From positions 4,934,171-4,998,170 of the forward strand of contig NZ_KI912613.1 of assembly GCF_000519325.1 (NCBI RefSeq): a stretch of 64,000 nucleotides of DNA. The letters run 5' to 3'. The notes below the pieces were generated by a model. That model saw only the letters and a program-made list of their open reading frames with translations, searched no databases and was not told where the DNA came from. Each line of letters starts with the position of its first letter. The stretch's first letter is position 1. The translations under genes and the position numbers were made by a program. Shown one piece after another: positions 33,256 through 43,108 of the stretch. Source of the stretch: Patulibacter minatonensis DSM 18081. GTDB lineage: Bacteria; Actinomycetota; Thermoleophilia; Solirubrobacterales; Solirubrobacteraceae.

Positions 33256-34056
33256 TCAGCGGATCGTGACGGGGGTCCCGATCGGCAGCAGCCTCGCGAG
33301 CCGCAGGACGTCGGCGTTGCGCAGGCGGATGCACCCGTGCGACACCGCGCCCGGGAGGAGGTCCGGTCTGTCGGTCCCGTGGATCCCGACGACGCCACCG
33401 CCGGGCCAGTCGGTGAGCACGTCGGAGTGCGCGCTGAGCCCGAACGCCACCGGGCCGTAGATCGCCCCGAGCGTCCGGCCGGACAGCTCGTTCCGGACGT
33501 AGAACTCGCCCGTCGGCGTCGGCGACCCCGGCTTCCCGACCCCGACCCGGACGCGGAGGACGACCGTCCCGGAGCGCACGAGGGTCAACGTCGTCCGCCG
33601 CAGGTCGACCTGCACCCACGTCGCGACGCGGCGCATCGTGCCGAGGACGTCGCCGGGGACCCACCCGACGGAGCCGTTCGGCCGTCCGGGGGTGCGGACC
33701 CGCAGCCACGTGCGGCCGTCGGCGTCCGCGGTCCGGGCGAGCACGAGCACGAGCTCGGTCGTCCGGTCCTCCGTCAGCAGCCGGAGCTTCGCCCCCGCCG
33801 ATCGCGCGGACATCGACGGAGCGACGCGCGGGGTGAACGCACGGTCGACGAACGCGTGACGCGCGAGCACCCCGGGGTCGTAGAGGTCCTCGACCGCCGG
33901 GAAGCGGGGGCGCGCCGGGACCGTGGACCCCATCGTCGGACCAGGCGCGGCCGACGCGGACGCCGCCGGGAGCGCGACGCCCGCCAGCGCGATCGCGACC
34001 GCGCCGGCGAGCGCCCGACGCATCCGGTCGCCCCGGACGGCGGACGCGGTGCTCAC
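33256..34056 (-). CDS. L,D-transpeptidase (YkuD), secreted, copy 1
   Basis: The product is about 266 residues. A signal peptide ends in ASASAA. An SH3-like segment (LRLLTEDRTTELVLVLARTADADGRTWLRVRTPGRPNGSVGWV) precedes the YkuD domain, whose catalytic motif is GIHGTDRPDLLPGAVSHGCIRLRN (His and Cys in SHGC). It would make or modify 3-3 peptidoglycan cross-links or anchor proteins to the wall. The GTG at 34056 overlaps the stop of the upstream secreted protein (GTGA); an ATG at 34023 would give a tidier signal peptide. Paralogue at 37325-38080. Confidence 0.9.
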   Translation of the reverse strand: MSTASAVRGDRMRRALAGAVAIALAGVALPAASASAAPGPTMGSTVPARPRFPAVEDLYDPGVLARHAFVDRAFTPRVAPSMSARSAGAKLRLLTEDRTTELVLVLARTADADGRTWLRVRTPGRPNGSVGWVPGDVLGTMRRVATWVQVDLRRTTLTLVRSGTVVLRVRVGVGKPGSPTPTGEFYVRNELSGRTLGAIYGPVAFGLSAHSDVLTDWPGGGVVGIHGTDRPDLLPGAVSHGCIRLRNADVLRLARLLPIGTPVTIR

Positions 34057-34982
34057 CCGGTGAAGCGGCCCGCGCGCGGTGCGCGGACGACCCGGGGGGC
34101 CAGGACGCGACGCCGGTCCGCGCCGAAGCAGACCTCGGACTGGAGCACGAGGGTCCCCGCGCGTGCCGCCTTCACGCGGAAGGTCGCGACGCCGGCGACG
34201 TCGGTCCGCCGGTTCTGGACGCCGCCGGGGTAGGTCGCCCGCACGAGCGCCCGGTTCAGTTCCTGGCCGCTGGTGCTGCGGATCGTGACCCGCACGATCG
34301 TCGTCTCCCGGGCGCGCAGGCGCAGCGTCCTCGGGGTCGAGATGCATCTCGCACCACCGCGCGTCAGCCTGCCGGTCGGCGCCGGGATGAACCCCGTGGT
34401 CGGGACGGTCGGGGTGCCGGCCGGCACGACCGGGGTCCCCGGGGCCGCGGGCGCCCCCGGGGTCGCGGGCGTGCCCGGAGCGGGCGGCGTCGCGGGGGAC
34501 GCCGGGGCCGCCAGGATGCACGGGACGTCCACGACGACGCCCGCCGCCTGACCGAGCCCCGACCCGTTGTCGGGCTCGAGCTTCACGCGGAACGACGTCG
34601 CGGCCTGGGTGGCCGTCCGGAAGTCGTAGGCGATCGTGGCGGTGTGGTCCTGCGTGTCGCCCGGGACGAGGTCGACCTCCGGAGGCGAGAAGACCGGCGT
34701 CGGACTCGTGCCCTTGAGCTGCAGGAGCTTGAAGGTCGCGTGGGCCGGCTTCGAGACGTCGGACCCGAACGTGAACTGCAGCGTCTGGGCCTGCGACGCC
34801 GTCACGCATCCGAGGTACGAGACCTTGATCAGGCCGTTGCCGTTGTCCTTCACCGTGTAGAGGCTCGGGTTCGGGGCGACCGAGTACCGGATCGCGTCGG
34901 CTGATGCCGACGACGCGGTCGCCAGACCGACGCAGGACGTCGCGAAGACGGCTGCGGTGAGGCGGTGCTTCGTGCTGCTCAT
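34053..34982 (-). CDS. Secreted protein with Pro/Thr linker, Ig-like end and C-terminal RFTG
   Basis: The product is 309 residues. A signal peptide ends SSASA; the N-terminal domain (about 30-150, IRYSVAPNPSLYTVKDNGNG and later SFRVKLEPDNGSG) is beta-rich. A Pro/Ala/Gly/Thr linker (about 160-205) leads to a C-terminal Ig-like domain (RTLRLRARETTIVRVTIRS, GVATFRVKAARAGTLVL) and the terminus PRAGRFTG. Translationally coupled to the L,D-transpeptidase gene downstream, which suggests a wall-associated role. The last four residues are the same as in the unrelated protein at 35703-37133. Confidence 0.72.
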   Translation of the reverse strand: MSSTKHRLTAAVFATSCVGLATASSASADAIRYSVAPNPSLYTVKDNGNGLIKVSYLGCVTASQAQTLQFTFGSDVSKPAHATFKLLQLKGTSPTPVFSPPEVDLVPGDTQDHTATIAYDFRTATQAATSFRVKLEPDNGSGLGQAAGVVVDVPCILAAPASPATPPAPGTPATPGAPAAPGTPVVPAGTPTVPTTGFIPAPTGRLTRGGARCISTPRTLRLRARETTIVRVTIRSTSGQELNRALVRATYPGGVQNRRTDVAGVATFRVKAARAGTLVLQSEVCFGADRRRVLAPRVVRAPRAGRFTG

Positions 34983-35257
34983 GGTGTTCGTCTCTCTTGG
35001 GGGACAGACGCGGCGCGCCCGTCGTTGCAGGACCGACGATGCCCTCCTCACACGAGCGCAACCGCTGGATATCGGCCTACTCCGGGCCCTATGGGATGCG
35101 GCCGGACGGTCGAGCCGAAACGGCCCCCGGCCCGCCCGTCTCGGCCGTCGGTCCTGCCGGAGGCGCGGTCGCCCGACGCCGGCGCCCGCCCCGGGGGTGC
35201 TCGTCGCCTGGTGCGACGACCACGAGGCCCGCCGAGGTCGAGCACCGGCGTCCCGGA

Positions 35258-35539
35258 TCAGCCGTCGCGATCGTCCTGTGACTCCTGTGCGGGGTCGGCA
35301 GGCGACTGCGCACCCTCCCATCCCGAGGCCAGGAACCACTCGGGCGCGCCGCACGCCCAGGCGATGCGTGCGCGTTCGCGGTCGGTCATCCGGCGCTGGT
35401 CGTCCTCGAGCCGACGGATCGTGCGCGGGCTCGCCCCGATCCTGCGGCCGAGCTCCTCCCGGGTCAGGTCCGCGAACACGCGGACCGCCCGCACGCGCGC
35501 TCCGACCCCGGTCCGACGGGGATGCTCCGGGCCGGTCAT
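35258..35539 (-). CDS. Small XRE-family HTH protein
   Basis: The product is 93 residues. The HTH is VRAVRVFADLTREELGRRIGASPRTIRRLEDDQRRMTDRE, a clear Cro/C1-type motif, followed by RARIAWACGAPEWFLASGW and an acidic tail. It may be a regulator of the neighbouring secreted-protein genes. The 275 bp downstream (34983-35257) contain no supported gene, only the promoter region of the 34053-34982 gene (with an AGAGAG ribosome site). Confidence 0.78.
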   Translation of the reverse strand: MTGPEHPRRTGVGARVRAVRVFADLTREELGRRIGASPRTIRRLEDDQRRMTDRERARIAWACGAPEWFLASGWEGAQSPADPAQESQDDRDG

Positions 35540-35702
35540 CGGCCGGCCGGTGGCGACGCCCGGGTGGGTCCGGCAGGCCGGACGGGCGACGTGGTCGTCG
35601 GGGGGTGCATCCCCGGTAGGACGCGTCGGCCCGCCGAACGTCAGGTGCGACCGCGGGCCGGACGGGCCCCCGTCGCCCGGGCCCGACCGCTCGCGCCGCG
35701 GA

Positions 35703-37133
<1,431 letters not shown>

Positions 37134-37324
37134 GAGGACCTCTTTCGGAGGAGTCGAGTCCTTGAGCCGGGATGGCGGACGACCCTCGACTCCTGCACTT
37201 GTACTCGCACTCGACGGCGTATGCGCTGGATGACCGGTTACGCCGCGGTTGGGGTGGACGGACGATGCCCCGCACCGCCCCGAACGGCGCCCGCACCCTC
37301 GCCGAGGGTCATACTCGCGTCATC

Positions 37325-38080
37325 GTGCGACATCCCGCCCCCGTCCTCTCCGGAGTCGTCGTGCTCCTCGTGGCGGGTGGCGTCGTCGGAGTCGCCCACG
37401 CCGCGCAGCCCACCGCGCCCGCAGCGCCGGCCGCCGCGCCCGCCCCGGCGGTGACGCCCCTCTCGGACGAGCGGACGCTGTCGCGGTGGGCGCACGCCGA
37501 GGGGCGGGCGATCGTCCGCCGCTCGCCGTCCGACGAGGCCCGCGCCGTCGGCCGGCTCCGCCTCGACACGGAGGACGGGCCGCCGGAGGTCTACCTCGCG
37601 CTGGAGCGCACCGTCGACGCCGAGGGGACGCCCTGGATCAAGGTGCGCCTGCCGGCGCGGCCGAACGGCCAGACCGGCTGGGTCCCCCGGTCCGCGCTCG
37701 GCGGGCTGCACCGCAACACCTCGCTGCTGCGCGTCGACCGCCGCACCCTGCGGGCGACGCTGGTCCGGGACGGCAGGACGATCTGGCGCGCGCGCGTCGG
37801 GGTCGGCAAGCGTGCCACGCCCACACCGGCGGGGCGGTTCTACGTCCGCGAGCGGCTGGTCCCGGCGTCCGGCACGATCTACGGCTCGCTCGCGTTCGGG
37901 CTGAGCGCCTACGCGCAGGTGAGCGAGTGGCCGGGCGGCGGGGTCGTCGGGATCCACGGCACCGACGCGCCCGCCCTGATCCCCGGACGCCCCTCCCACG
38001 GCTGCGTCCGCTTGCGGGCACGGGACCTCCGCCGTCTCGGTCGCCTGCTCACGATCGGGACCCCCGTCCGGATCGTCTGA
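37325..38080 (+). CDS. L,D-transpeptidase (YkuD), secreted, copy 2
   Basis: The product is about 251 residues. A signal peptide (VRHPAPVLSGVVVLLVAGGV, cut near AHAA) and Pro/Ala linker lead to an SH3-like segment (GPPEVYLALERTVDAEGTPWIKVRLPARPNGQTGWV) and a YkuD domain with GIHGTDAPALIPGRPSHGCVRLRARD. It is clearly paralogous to the 33256-34056 product. GTG 37325 lies 9 nt after CATACT; an in-frame ATG at 37265 is possible. The divergent 191-bp gap to the repeat protein holds no gene. Confidence 0.9.
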   Translation: MRHPAPVLSGVVVLLVAGGVVGVAHAAQPTAPAAPAAAPAPAVTPLSDERTLSRWAHAEGRAIVRRSPSDEARAVGRLRLDTEDGPPEVYLALERTVDAEGTPWIKVRLPARPNGQTGWVPRSALGGLHRNTSLLRVDRRTLRATLVRDGRTIWRARVGVGKRATPTPAGRFYVRERLVPASGTIYGSLAFGLSAYAQVSEWPGGGVVGIHGTDAPALIPGRPSHGCVRLRARDLRRLGRLLTIGTPVRIV

Positions 38081-38209
38081 CGGGTTCTCACGCCCGGATC
38101 GAGCGTCCGACGCCCGCTCCTGCGGCTCCGGGACGTCGGCGATCGCGCCCCGGCCTCCCTGCCGCAGCGTTCCCGTGGGCGACCGCCCGGTCGGCGCGCG
38201 ACCGAAAAC

Positions 38210-38224
38210 TTGACACCGTGTCAA
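38210..38224 (+). promoter_or_regulatory. Perfect 15-bp palindrome containing the -35 of a P450 gene
   Basis: TTGACAC-C-GTGTCAA is symmetric except for its central base. Its first six bases are a consensus -35 (TTGACA); TGGGAT (38231-38236) could be the -10. A dimeric repressor binding here would block transcription of the P450 gene at 38273. No regulator gene is next to it. Confidence 0.65.
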
Positions 38225-38272
38225 ATCCTGTGGGATCGTCCTTGGCGAGCACCACCCCGGAGGAGTCCCCGC

Positions 38273-39685
38273 ATGCCCGTGCCCCTCGAACACCGAGCCC
38301 GCGCCGCCGCCGCCGCGGTCGTCGACCGCCTGCCGGCGCGCCGGTCCGTGCCCCTCGCCGAGCCGCCCGCCGGCAGCGACCTGCGCCCGGTGCTGGGCGA
38401 CCCCGGGCTGCCGGTGGTCGGCAACACGCTGGGCATGATGCAGGACACCCTGGCCTACTGCCGCCGCGCGCACGAGCGGTACGGGCCGGTCTCGTGGACC
38501 GGCTCGCTCGGCACGCGGATGGTGCTCGTCCTCGGCCCCGACGCGATCGGCGAGGTCCTGACGAACCGCGACAAGGTGTTCTCCAACGAGCAGGGCTGGG
38601 GGTACCTGATCGGGGCGTTCTTCGAGCGCGGCGTGATGCTCATGGACTTCGAGGAGCACCGCGACCACCGGCGGATCATGCAGCAGGCGTTCAAGCGCGA
38701 GCGCCTCGTCTCCTACCTCGACGGCATGAACGGCACGATCGCGCGCGGCCTGGCGGACTGGCGGCCGCAGGACGGCTTCGAGATCTACGAGGCGACGAAG
38801 GCCCTGACGCTCGACATCGCGACCGAGATCTTCGTCGGCGCGGAGACGGGCGCCGACGCCGACCGCCTGAACGAGGCGTTCATCCACACGGTGCACGGCG
38901 GGCAGACCGTCATCCGCCAGGACGTGCCGGGGACGCGCTGGCACCGCGGGCTGGTCAGCCGCCGGCTGCTCGAGGACTACTTCCGCGGGCAGCTGGCCGC
39001 CAAGCGCGCCGGGGACGGTGCGGACCTCTTCAGCGTGCTCTGCCGCGCCGAGGGCGACGACGGCGCCGGGTTCTCCGACGAGGACGTCGTCAACCACATG
39101 ATCTTCGTGCTGATGGCCGCGCACGACACGAGCACGATCACGCTGGCGATGCTCGTCTACTACCTCGCGCGGCACCCCGAGTGGCAGGAGCGCCTGCGCG
39201 CGGAGTCCGAGGCGCTCGGGAAGGACGCGATCGGCTACGACGACCTCGACGACCTGCCGCTGATGGACCTGGCGTTCAAGGAGACGCTGCGGATGAACTC
39301 CCCCGTCGGCATGCTGGCCCGTCAGACGCTCCGCGACACCGAGATCCAGGGCCACCACGTCCCTGCGGGCACCAACCTGATGCTCGGGCTCTACCAGACG
39401 ATGCGCATGGCGCAGTGGTGGGAGGACCCGGACCGCTTCGACCCGGAGCGGTTCTCCGAGGAGCGCCGCGAGGACCAGTCGCACAAGTACGCGTTCACCC
39501 CGTTCGGCGGGAACGTCCACAAGTGCATCGGCATGCACTTCGGCGGCATGGAGGTCAAGGCGATCCTCCACCAGCTCCTGCTGCGCTCCACGTGGACGAT
39601 CCCCGCCGGGTACGAGCCGGTGATGGACTACGGCACCGGCCCGTTCCCGGTCGACGGCCTGCCGATCTCGCTCAGGTCGCGCTGA
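38273..39685 (+). CDS. Cytochrome P450 (CYP51/CYP120-like style)
   Basis: The product is 470 residues, the longest P450 here. N-terminus has the proline-rich turn DPGLPVVGNTLGMMQDTLAY. I-helix: VLMAAHDTSTITLAMLVYYLARHP; ExxR: KETLRMNSP; heme loop FTPFGGNVHKCIGMHFGGMEVKAIL. GNVHKCIG is typical of CYP120/CYP51-related enzymes acting on sterols, retinoids or terpenoids. ATG 38273 has a GGAGGA ribosome site. A palindromic operator overlaps the promoter. Convergent with the CinA-like gene. Confidence 0.93.
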   Translation: MPVPLEHRARAAAAAVVDRLPARRSVPLAEPPAGSDLRPVLGDPGLPVVGNTLGMMQDTLAYCRRAHERYGPVSWTGSLGTRMVLVLGPDAIGEVLTNRDKVFSNEQGWGYLIGAFFERGVMLMDFEEHRDHRRIMQQAFKRERLVSYLDGMNGTIARGLADWRPQDGFEIYEATKALTLDIATEIFVGAETGADADRLNEAFIHTVHGGQTVIRQDVPGTRWHRGLVSRRLLEDYFRGQLAAKRAGDGADLFSVLCRAEGDDGAGFSDEDVVNHMIFVLMAAHDTSTITLAMLVYYLARHPEWQERLRAESEALGKDAIGYDDLDDLPLMDLAFKETLRMNSPVGMLARQTLRDTEIQGHHVPAGTNLMLGLYQTMRMAQWWEDPDRFDPERFSEERREDQSHKYAFTPFGGNVHKCIGMHFGGMEVKAILHQLLLRSTWTIPAGYEPVMDYGTGPFPVDGLPISLRSR

Positions 39686-39697
39686 CCGCGCCGACCG

Positions 39698-39714
39698 CCG
39701 GGCAGGCCGCCCGG
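39698..39714. terminator. Hairpin between convergent P450 and CinA-like genes
   Basis: CCGGGC (39698-39703), loop AGGCC, GCCCGG (39709-39714). It lies in the 31-bp gap between the two stops and could act in both directions. Confidence 0.5.
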
Positions 39715-39716
39715 TC

Positions 39717-40199
39717 TCACCCCTGCGCGATCAGCTCCAGCGCCCGCACCGCGAAGACCTCCATGTTCGCGGTGCGGTCGTCGTCGCCGGTCAGCAGGTG
39801 CGCGGTCGCGATCCCGCCGGGACCGGCGGCCGCGACCCAGCTGTGGCCGGCCGGGTCGCCGTAGGGGTTCGGCTTGGGACCGGACGCCCCGGTCTCCCCC
39901 ACGCCCCAGTCGGCCTCCAGCCGGATCCGCGCGGAGTCCGCGACCCACCGCACCCGCTGCTCGGTCGCGCTGCGCTTCCCGCGGTCGAGCTCGGACACGT
40001 CCTGCAGGGAGACCGTCATCGACTCGAGCGTGTAGAAGACGAACCCGCCGCGGTAGTACGTCGACGCGCCGTCCTGGGCGATCAGCGCGGCGCTGATCAG
40101 CCCGCCGGTCGAGGACTCCGCGACGGCGACGGTCTCGCCGCGCTCCCGGAGCCGGCCGGCGGCGGCGGAGGCCGCGGTGAGGATGGCGTTCGTCAGCAT
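39717..40199 (-). CDS. CinA-like nicotinamide-nucleotide amidohydrolase (PncC-type)
   Basis: The product is 160 residues, the length of a stand-alone CinA C-terminal domain. VAVAESSTGGLISAALIAQDGASTYYRGGFVFYT is the family signature, with Ser of ESSTGG as the expected nucleophile region, and EVRADW..GETGASGP appears here as EADWGVGETGASGP. It would deamidate nicotinamide mononucleotide in NAD salvage. ATG 40199 lies 6 nt after TACGAT (leaderless type). Confidence 0.85.
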   Translation of the reverse strand: MLTNAILTAASAAAGRLRERGETVAVAESSTGGLISAALIAQDGASTYYRGGFVFYTLESMTVSLQDVSELDRGKRSATEQRVRWVADSARIRLEADWGVGETGASGPKPNPYGDPAGHSWVAAAGPGGIATAHLLTGDDDRTANMEVFAVRALELIAQG

Positions 40200-40288
40200 C
40201 GGCCGATCGTAGTGCGGGGCGTCGTGGTCGACGTCGAGGCGTCGGGGACATCGTCCCGTCCGCGGTGCGGTTCGACCGGGCGTGGCCG

Positions 40289-40657
40289 CTACATCCGGAA
40301 CCGCACGGTGCGCCCGCCGCGCACGCACCGAACGCGGATCGTGTCCCCGACGCGGGCCGTCGTCCGGCAGCGGTACCCGCTGCGGACGCAGGGCGACGTC
40401 AGCTTCAGCTCGCGTCCCGAGACGTACGAGCACCCGCGGAACCGGGCGCCTCGGACCTTGCTGACGCGGCTCGCGAGCTTCCGCGCGGCCGAGCACGAGG
40501 TGCCGCTCGCGGTGATCTGGAACGGCGTGGCACCTTCGCCGAGGACGTCCTCGCAGGTGCGGGCGGACGCGGCGTGCGTGCCGGCCGGGAGCGCGAGCAG
40601 GACGGCGGCGAGCGCGAGACCCGGGGGGACGAGGGATCGCGGTGAGGGCACGGACAT
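40289..40657 (-). CDS. Small secreted Cys-rich protein
   Basis: The product is 122 residues. A signal peptide (LVPPGLALAAVLLALPAGTHA) precedes a mature part with six Cys: TCEDVLGEGATPFQITASGTSC, RGCSYVSG, SPCVRSGYRC, RVRCVRGG. The mature domain is basic and beta-rich, ending VRFRM. Family not recognised. AGGAG precedes ATG 40657. Similar small secreted proteins are common in this window. Confidence 0.68.
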   Translation of the reverse strand: MSVPSPRSLVPPGLALAAVLLALPAGTHAASARTCEDVLGEGATPFQITASGTSCSAARKLASRVSKVRGARFRGCSYVSGRELKLTSPCVRSGYRCRTTARVGDTIRVRCVRGGRTVRFRM

Positions 40658-40802
40658 GCGGGCTCCTGGGGGATTCGGGACCGGCCACCGCCGGGCGCGG
40701 CGGCCGCCAGATCGGTACCCCGACGTCGCCCTCGGCACGCTCCGTCTCCCTCACCGCCCGGACCGCGTCGCGGCGCCCCGCGGGCGCCGGGCGGTCCCGC
40801 GT

Positions 40803-41675
40803 TCACCCGGCGTCGCGGACCGCCGAACCGCGTCGGAGCCCGAAGACCCGCCCCATCAGCGCGTCGAGGAGCCGGTCGGGGGCCAGACGCCAGAGGACCT
40901 CGGCGCCCCGCGCGCCCGGGCCCGCGGGGTAGCGGGTGCGCGGGCGGCGATCGGTCATCGCACGCAGGACCACGCGGGCGACGACCACCGGCTCCGCACC
41001 GCGCCGCTCGTGGGCCACGGCGGTCCGGATCGCGGCGGGGAACCGCTCGCCGTAGAGCTCGCGCCCGTGGTCGTCGAACGCGTCGACGCTCCGGGCGGTC
41101 TGCTCCTCGAGCTTGCCGACCGCGGCGCTCGCGATCGTCGTCGGCTCGACGATCGCGACCGGGAGGCCCCACGGCCGCAGCTCCAGCCGCAGCGCGGTGG
41201 CCAGTGCCGTCAGCGCGTGCTTGGACGAGACGAGCGGGCCCGCGAACGGCAGCACCACGTGCCCGCCGATCGAGCCGATGAAGACGATCCTGCCCCGGGC
41301 ACGACGGAGCGCCGGGAGCAGCGCGCGCGTCACGGCCAGCGGACCGACGACGTTGACCTCGTAGTGCCGGCGGAGCGGCTCGGCCTCCAGGAACTCCAGC
41401 GGCATCGCGAGCCCGTCGCCCGCGTTGTTGACGAGCCCGGCCAGCCCCGCCGGACCGCACGCCGCGTCGATCGTCGCGCGCGCCTGCTCGATCGAGTCGG
41501 CGTCGGTGACGTCCAGCCGGACCGCGGTGATCCCGGGGTGCTGCGCCTCGAGCTCCCGGGCGTCGGGATCGCGACGGACGGTGCCGAGCACCCGGTACCC
41601 GGCCTCGGCGAGCAGCCGCGCAGAGTCGCGACCGATGCCGCTCGACGCGCCCGTGACGACGACGACGCCGGTCAT
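40803..41675 (-). CDS. SDR-family protein lacking the catalytic Tyr
   Basis: The product is 290 residues. It has the SDR cofactor motif VVTGASSGIGRDSARLLAEAGYRV, NNAG (LVNNAGDG) and GSIGG, and the general look of retinol/17-beta-HSD-like SDRs (VLPFAGP.. SSKHALTALATALRLELRPWG). At the active site the usual YxxxK reads LVSSK: the Tyr is replaced by Leu, while the Lys is kept. It may be a non-reducing homologue or use another acid. Divergent from a TetR gene with a shared palindrome. Confidence 0.85.
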   Translation of the reverse strand: MTGVVVVTGASSGIGRDSARLLAEAGYRVLGTVRRDPDARELEAQHPGITAVRLDVTDADSIEQARATIDAACGPAGLAGLVNNAGDGLAMPLEFLEAEPLRRHYEVNVVGPLAVTRALLPALRRARGRIVFIGSIGGHVVLPFAGPLVSSKHALTALATALRLELRPWGLPVAIVEPTTIASAAVGKLEEQTARSVDAFDDHGRELYGERFPAAIRTAVAHERRGAEPVVVARVVLRAMTDRRPRTRYPAGPGARGAEVLWRLAPDRLLDALMGRVFGLRRGSAVRDAG

Positions 41676-41716
41676 CGACCGCGGCCGTCCTGAGTTCCGG
41701 AAGGCATGCGACCACG

Positions 41717-41738
41717 TATATCATCCACTGTTGATATA
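41717..41738. promoter_or_regulatory. 22-bp palindromic operator between SDR and TetR genes
   Basis: Arms TATATCA (41717-41723) and TGATATA (41732-41738) flank an 8-bp centre. This AT-rich element stands out in the GC-rich DNA and lies between the divergent SDR (start 41675) and TetR (start about 41778), as expected for an autoregulated repressor. Confidence 0.72.
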
Positions 41739-41777
41739 GCTGTGAACCACGTGTCACGCCACCCCGCCACCGCGTCG

Positions 41778-42413
41778 ATGGACCACCGACGGCGTGAACC
41801 CGAGCGCGGCGGCCGGACCGGCCGCCGTCCGGGACGTCCCGAGACCCGGACGGCGGTGCTCGATGCCGCCCGCTCGCACTTCGTCGAACGTGGCTACGCG
41901 GGCACCCGCCTGCGCGACGTCGCCGCCGACGCCGGCGTCGACGTGGCGCTCGTCCACTACTTCTTCCGCACGAAGGACCTGCTGTTCGCCACGGCGATGG
42001 AGCTGCCGATCGACCCCGCGGAGATCGTCGCCGAGCTGCTCGACGGGTCGCGCGACGAGCTCGCCCTCCGGATGCTCGGGCGCTTTCTCGACGCCTGGGA
42101 CGCCCCGGGTGCCGCCGATCCGCTGATCGCTCTCGTGCGGTCCGCCTCGACCCACGAGCCCGCGGCCGAGCTGCTCCGCGGATTCGTCCACCACGGCGTC
42201 GTCGGCCCCCTCGTCGTCGGCCTCGGGGTCGACGATCACGAGCGGCGTGCCGCACTCGTGGCGTCGCAGCTCCTGGGACTCGTCCTGGTCCGCTACGTCG
42301 TTCGGGTCGAACCGGTGGCGTCGGACGATCGCGAGACCGTGATCACCGCACTCGCGCCGGTGATCACGCAGCACCTGTTCGGCCACCGGCCTGAGCCCCG
42401 GCCGCCGCAGTGA
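41778..42413 (+). CDS. TetR family regulator
   Basis: The product is about 211 residues. HTH: TRTAVLDAARSHFVERGYAGTRLRDVAADAGVDVALVHYFFRTKDLLFATA. The C-terminal ligand domain (ELALRMLGRFLDAWD, SASTHEPAAELLRGF) matches the TetR C-terminal type that ends in VASQLLGLVLVRYVV. GTG at 41742 or 41751 could also start it. It is divergent from the Tyr-less SDR and probably controls it through the palindrome at 41717-41738. Confidence 0.88.
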   Translation: MDHRRREPERGGRTGRRPGRPETRTAVLDAARSHFVERGYAGTRLRDVAADAGVDVALVHYFFRTKDLLFATAMELPIDPAEIVAELLDGSRDELALRMLGRFLDAWDAPGAADPLIALVRSASTHEPAAELLRGFVHHGVVGPLVVGLGVDDHERRAALVASQLLGLVLVRYVVRVEPVASDDRETVITALAPVITQHLFGHRPEPRPPQ

Positions 42414-42434
42414 GCGAGCGGCGGCCGGTCAGGC

Positions 42435-43037
42435 TCACCGGTCGATGCGGTACCTGACGTGCGAGGCCAGCGGCGAGTGCAGGACCTCGACGGGCGTGAC
42501 GCGCAGGTCGGACACGTCGTCGAACAGCCGCTCGCCCGACCCGAGGAGCACCGGCGCGACGTCGAGGGTCAGCTCGTCGACGACGCCGGCCCGCAGCGCC
42601 TGCCGCACCGTCGACGCGCCGCCCGCGATGTCGACGCCGCGGTCGCCGGCGGCCTCGGTGGCCTGCGCGAACGCCGCGTCGAAGCCCTCGGTGACGAAGT
42701 GGAACGTCGTGCCGCCCTGCAGCTCGACCGGCTCGCGGGCGTGGTGCGTGAGGACGAAGACCGGCGCGTGGTAGGGCGGCTCGTCGCCCCACCAGCCGGT
42801 CCAGTCGCCGTCCCACGCGCCGCGGATCGGGCCGAACATGTTGCGGCCCATGACGTACGCCCCGCGGGGCCGCATCAACCAGTCGACCGCGGTGCGGTCC
42901 GCCGGGTCCGTGATCTCGCCGAGGTGCCAGCGGTGGACCTCCATGCCGCCGACGCCGAGCGGGTTGTCGCGGTCCTGGTCGGGGCCGGCGGCGAAGCCGT
43001 CGAGCGAGATGGACATGTGGCAGGTGGTCTGGGGCAT
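42435..43037 (-). CDS. Dihydrofolate reductase-family (RibD C-terminal) protein
   Basis: The product is 200 residues. MSISLDGFAAGPDQDRDNPLGVGG and YVMGRNMFGPIRGAWDGDW, VFVLTHHAREPVE, DIAGGASTVRQALRAGVVDELTLDVAPVLLGSGERLF are hallmarks of the RibD_C/DHFR-like family found as stand-alone reductases in actinobacteria. Substrate unknown. GGAGG lies 9 nt before ATG 43037. It follows the sulfur operon's last gene by 71 bp and may be its final member or an independent gene. Confidence 0.88.
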   Translation of the reverse strand: MPQTTCHMSISLDGFAAGPDQDRDNPLGVGGMEVHRWHLGEITDPADRTAVDWLMRPRGAYVMGRNMFGPIRGAWDGDWTGWWGDEPPYHAPVFVLTHHAREPVELQGGTTFHFVTEGFDAAFAQATEAAGDRGVDIAGGASTVRQALRAGVVDELTLDVAPVLLGSGERLFDDVSDLRVTPVEVLHSPLASHVRYRIDR

Positions 43038-43108
43038 GGGGAGGATCCTCCGTCGGTGGGGTGTCGGAAGGGGATCGGAGCTGCGCCCCGTCCCTCGACA
43101 TCCTCGGC

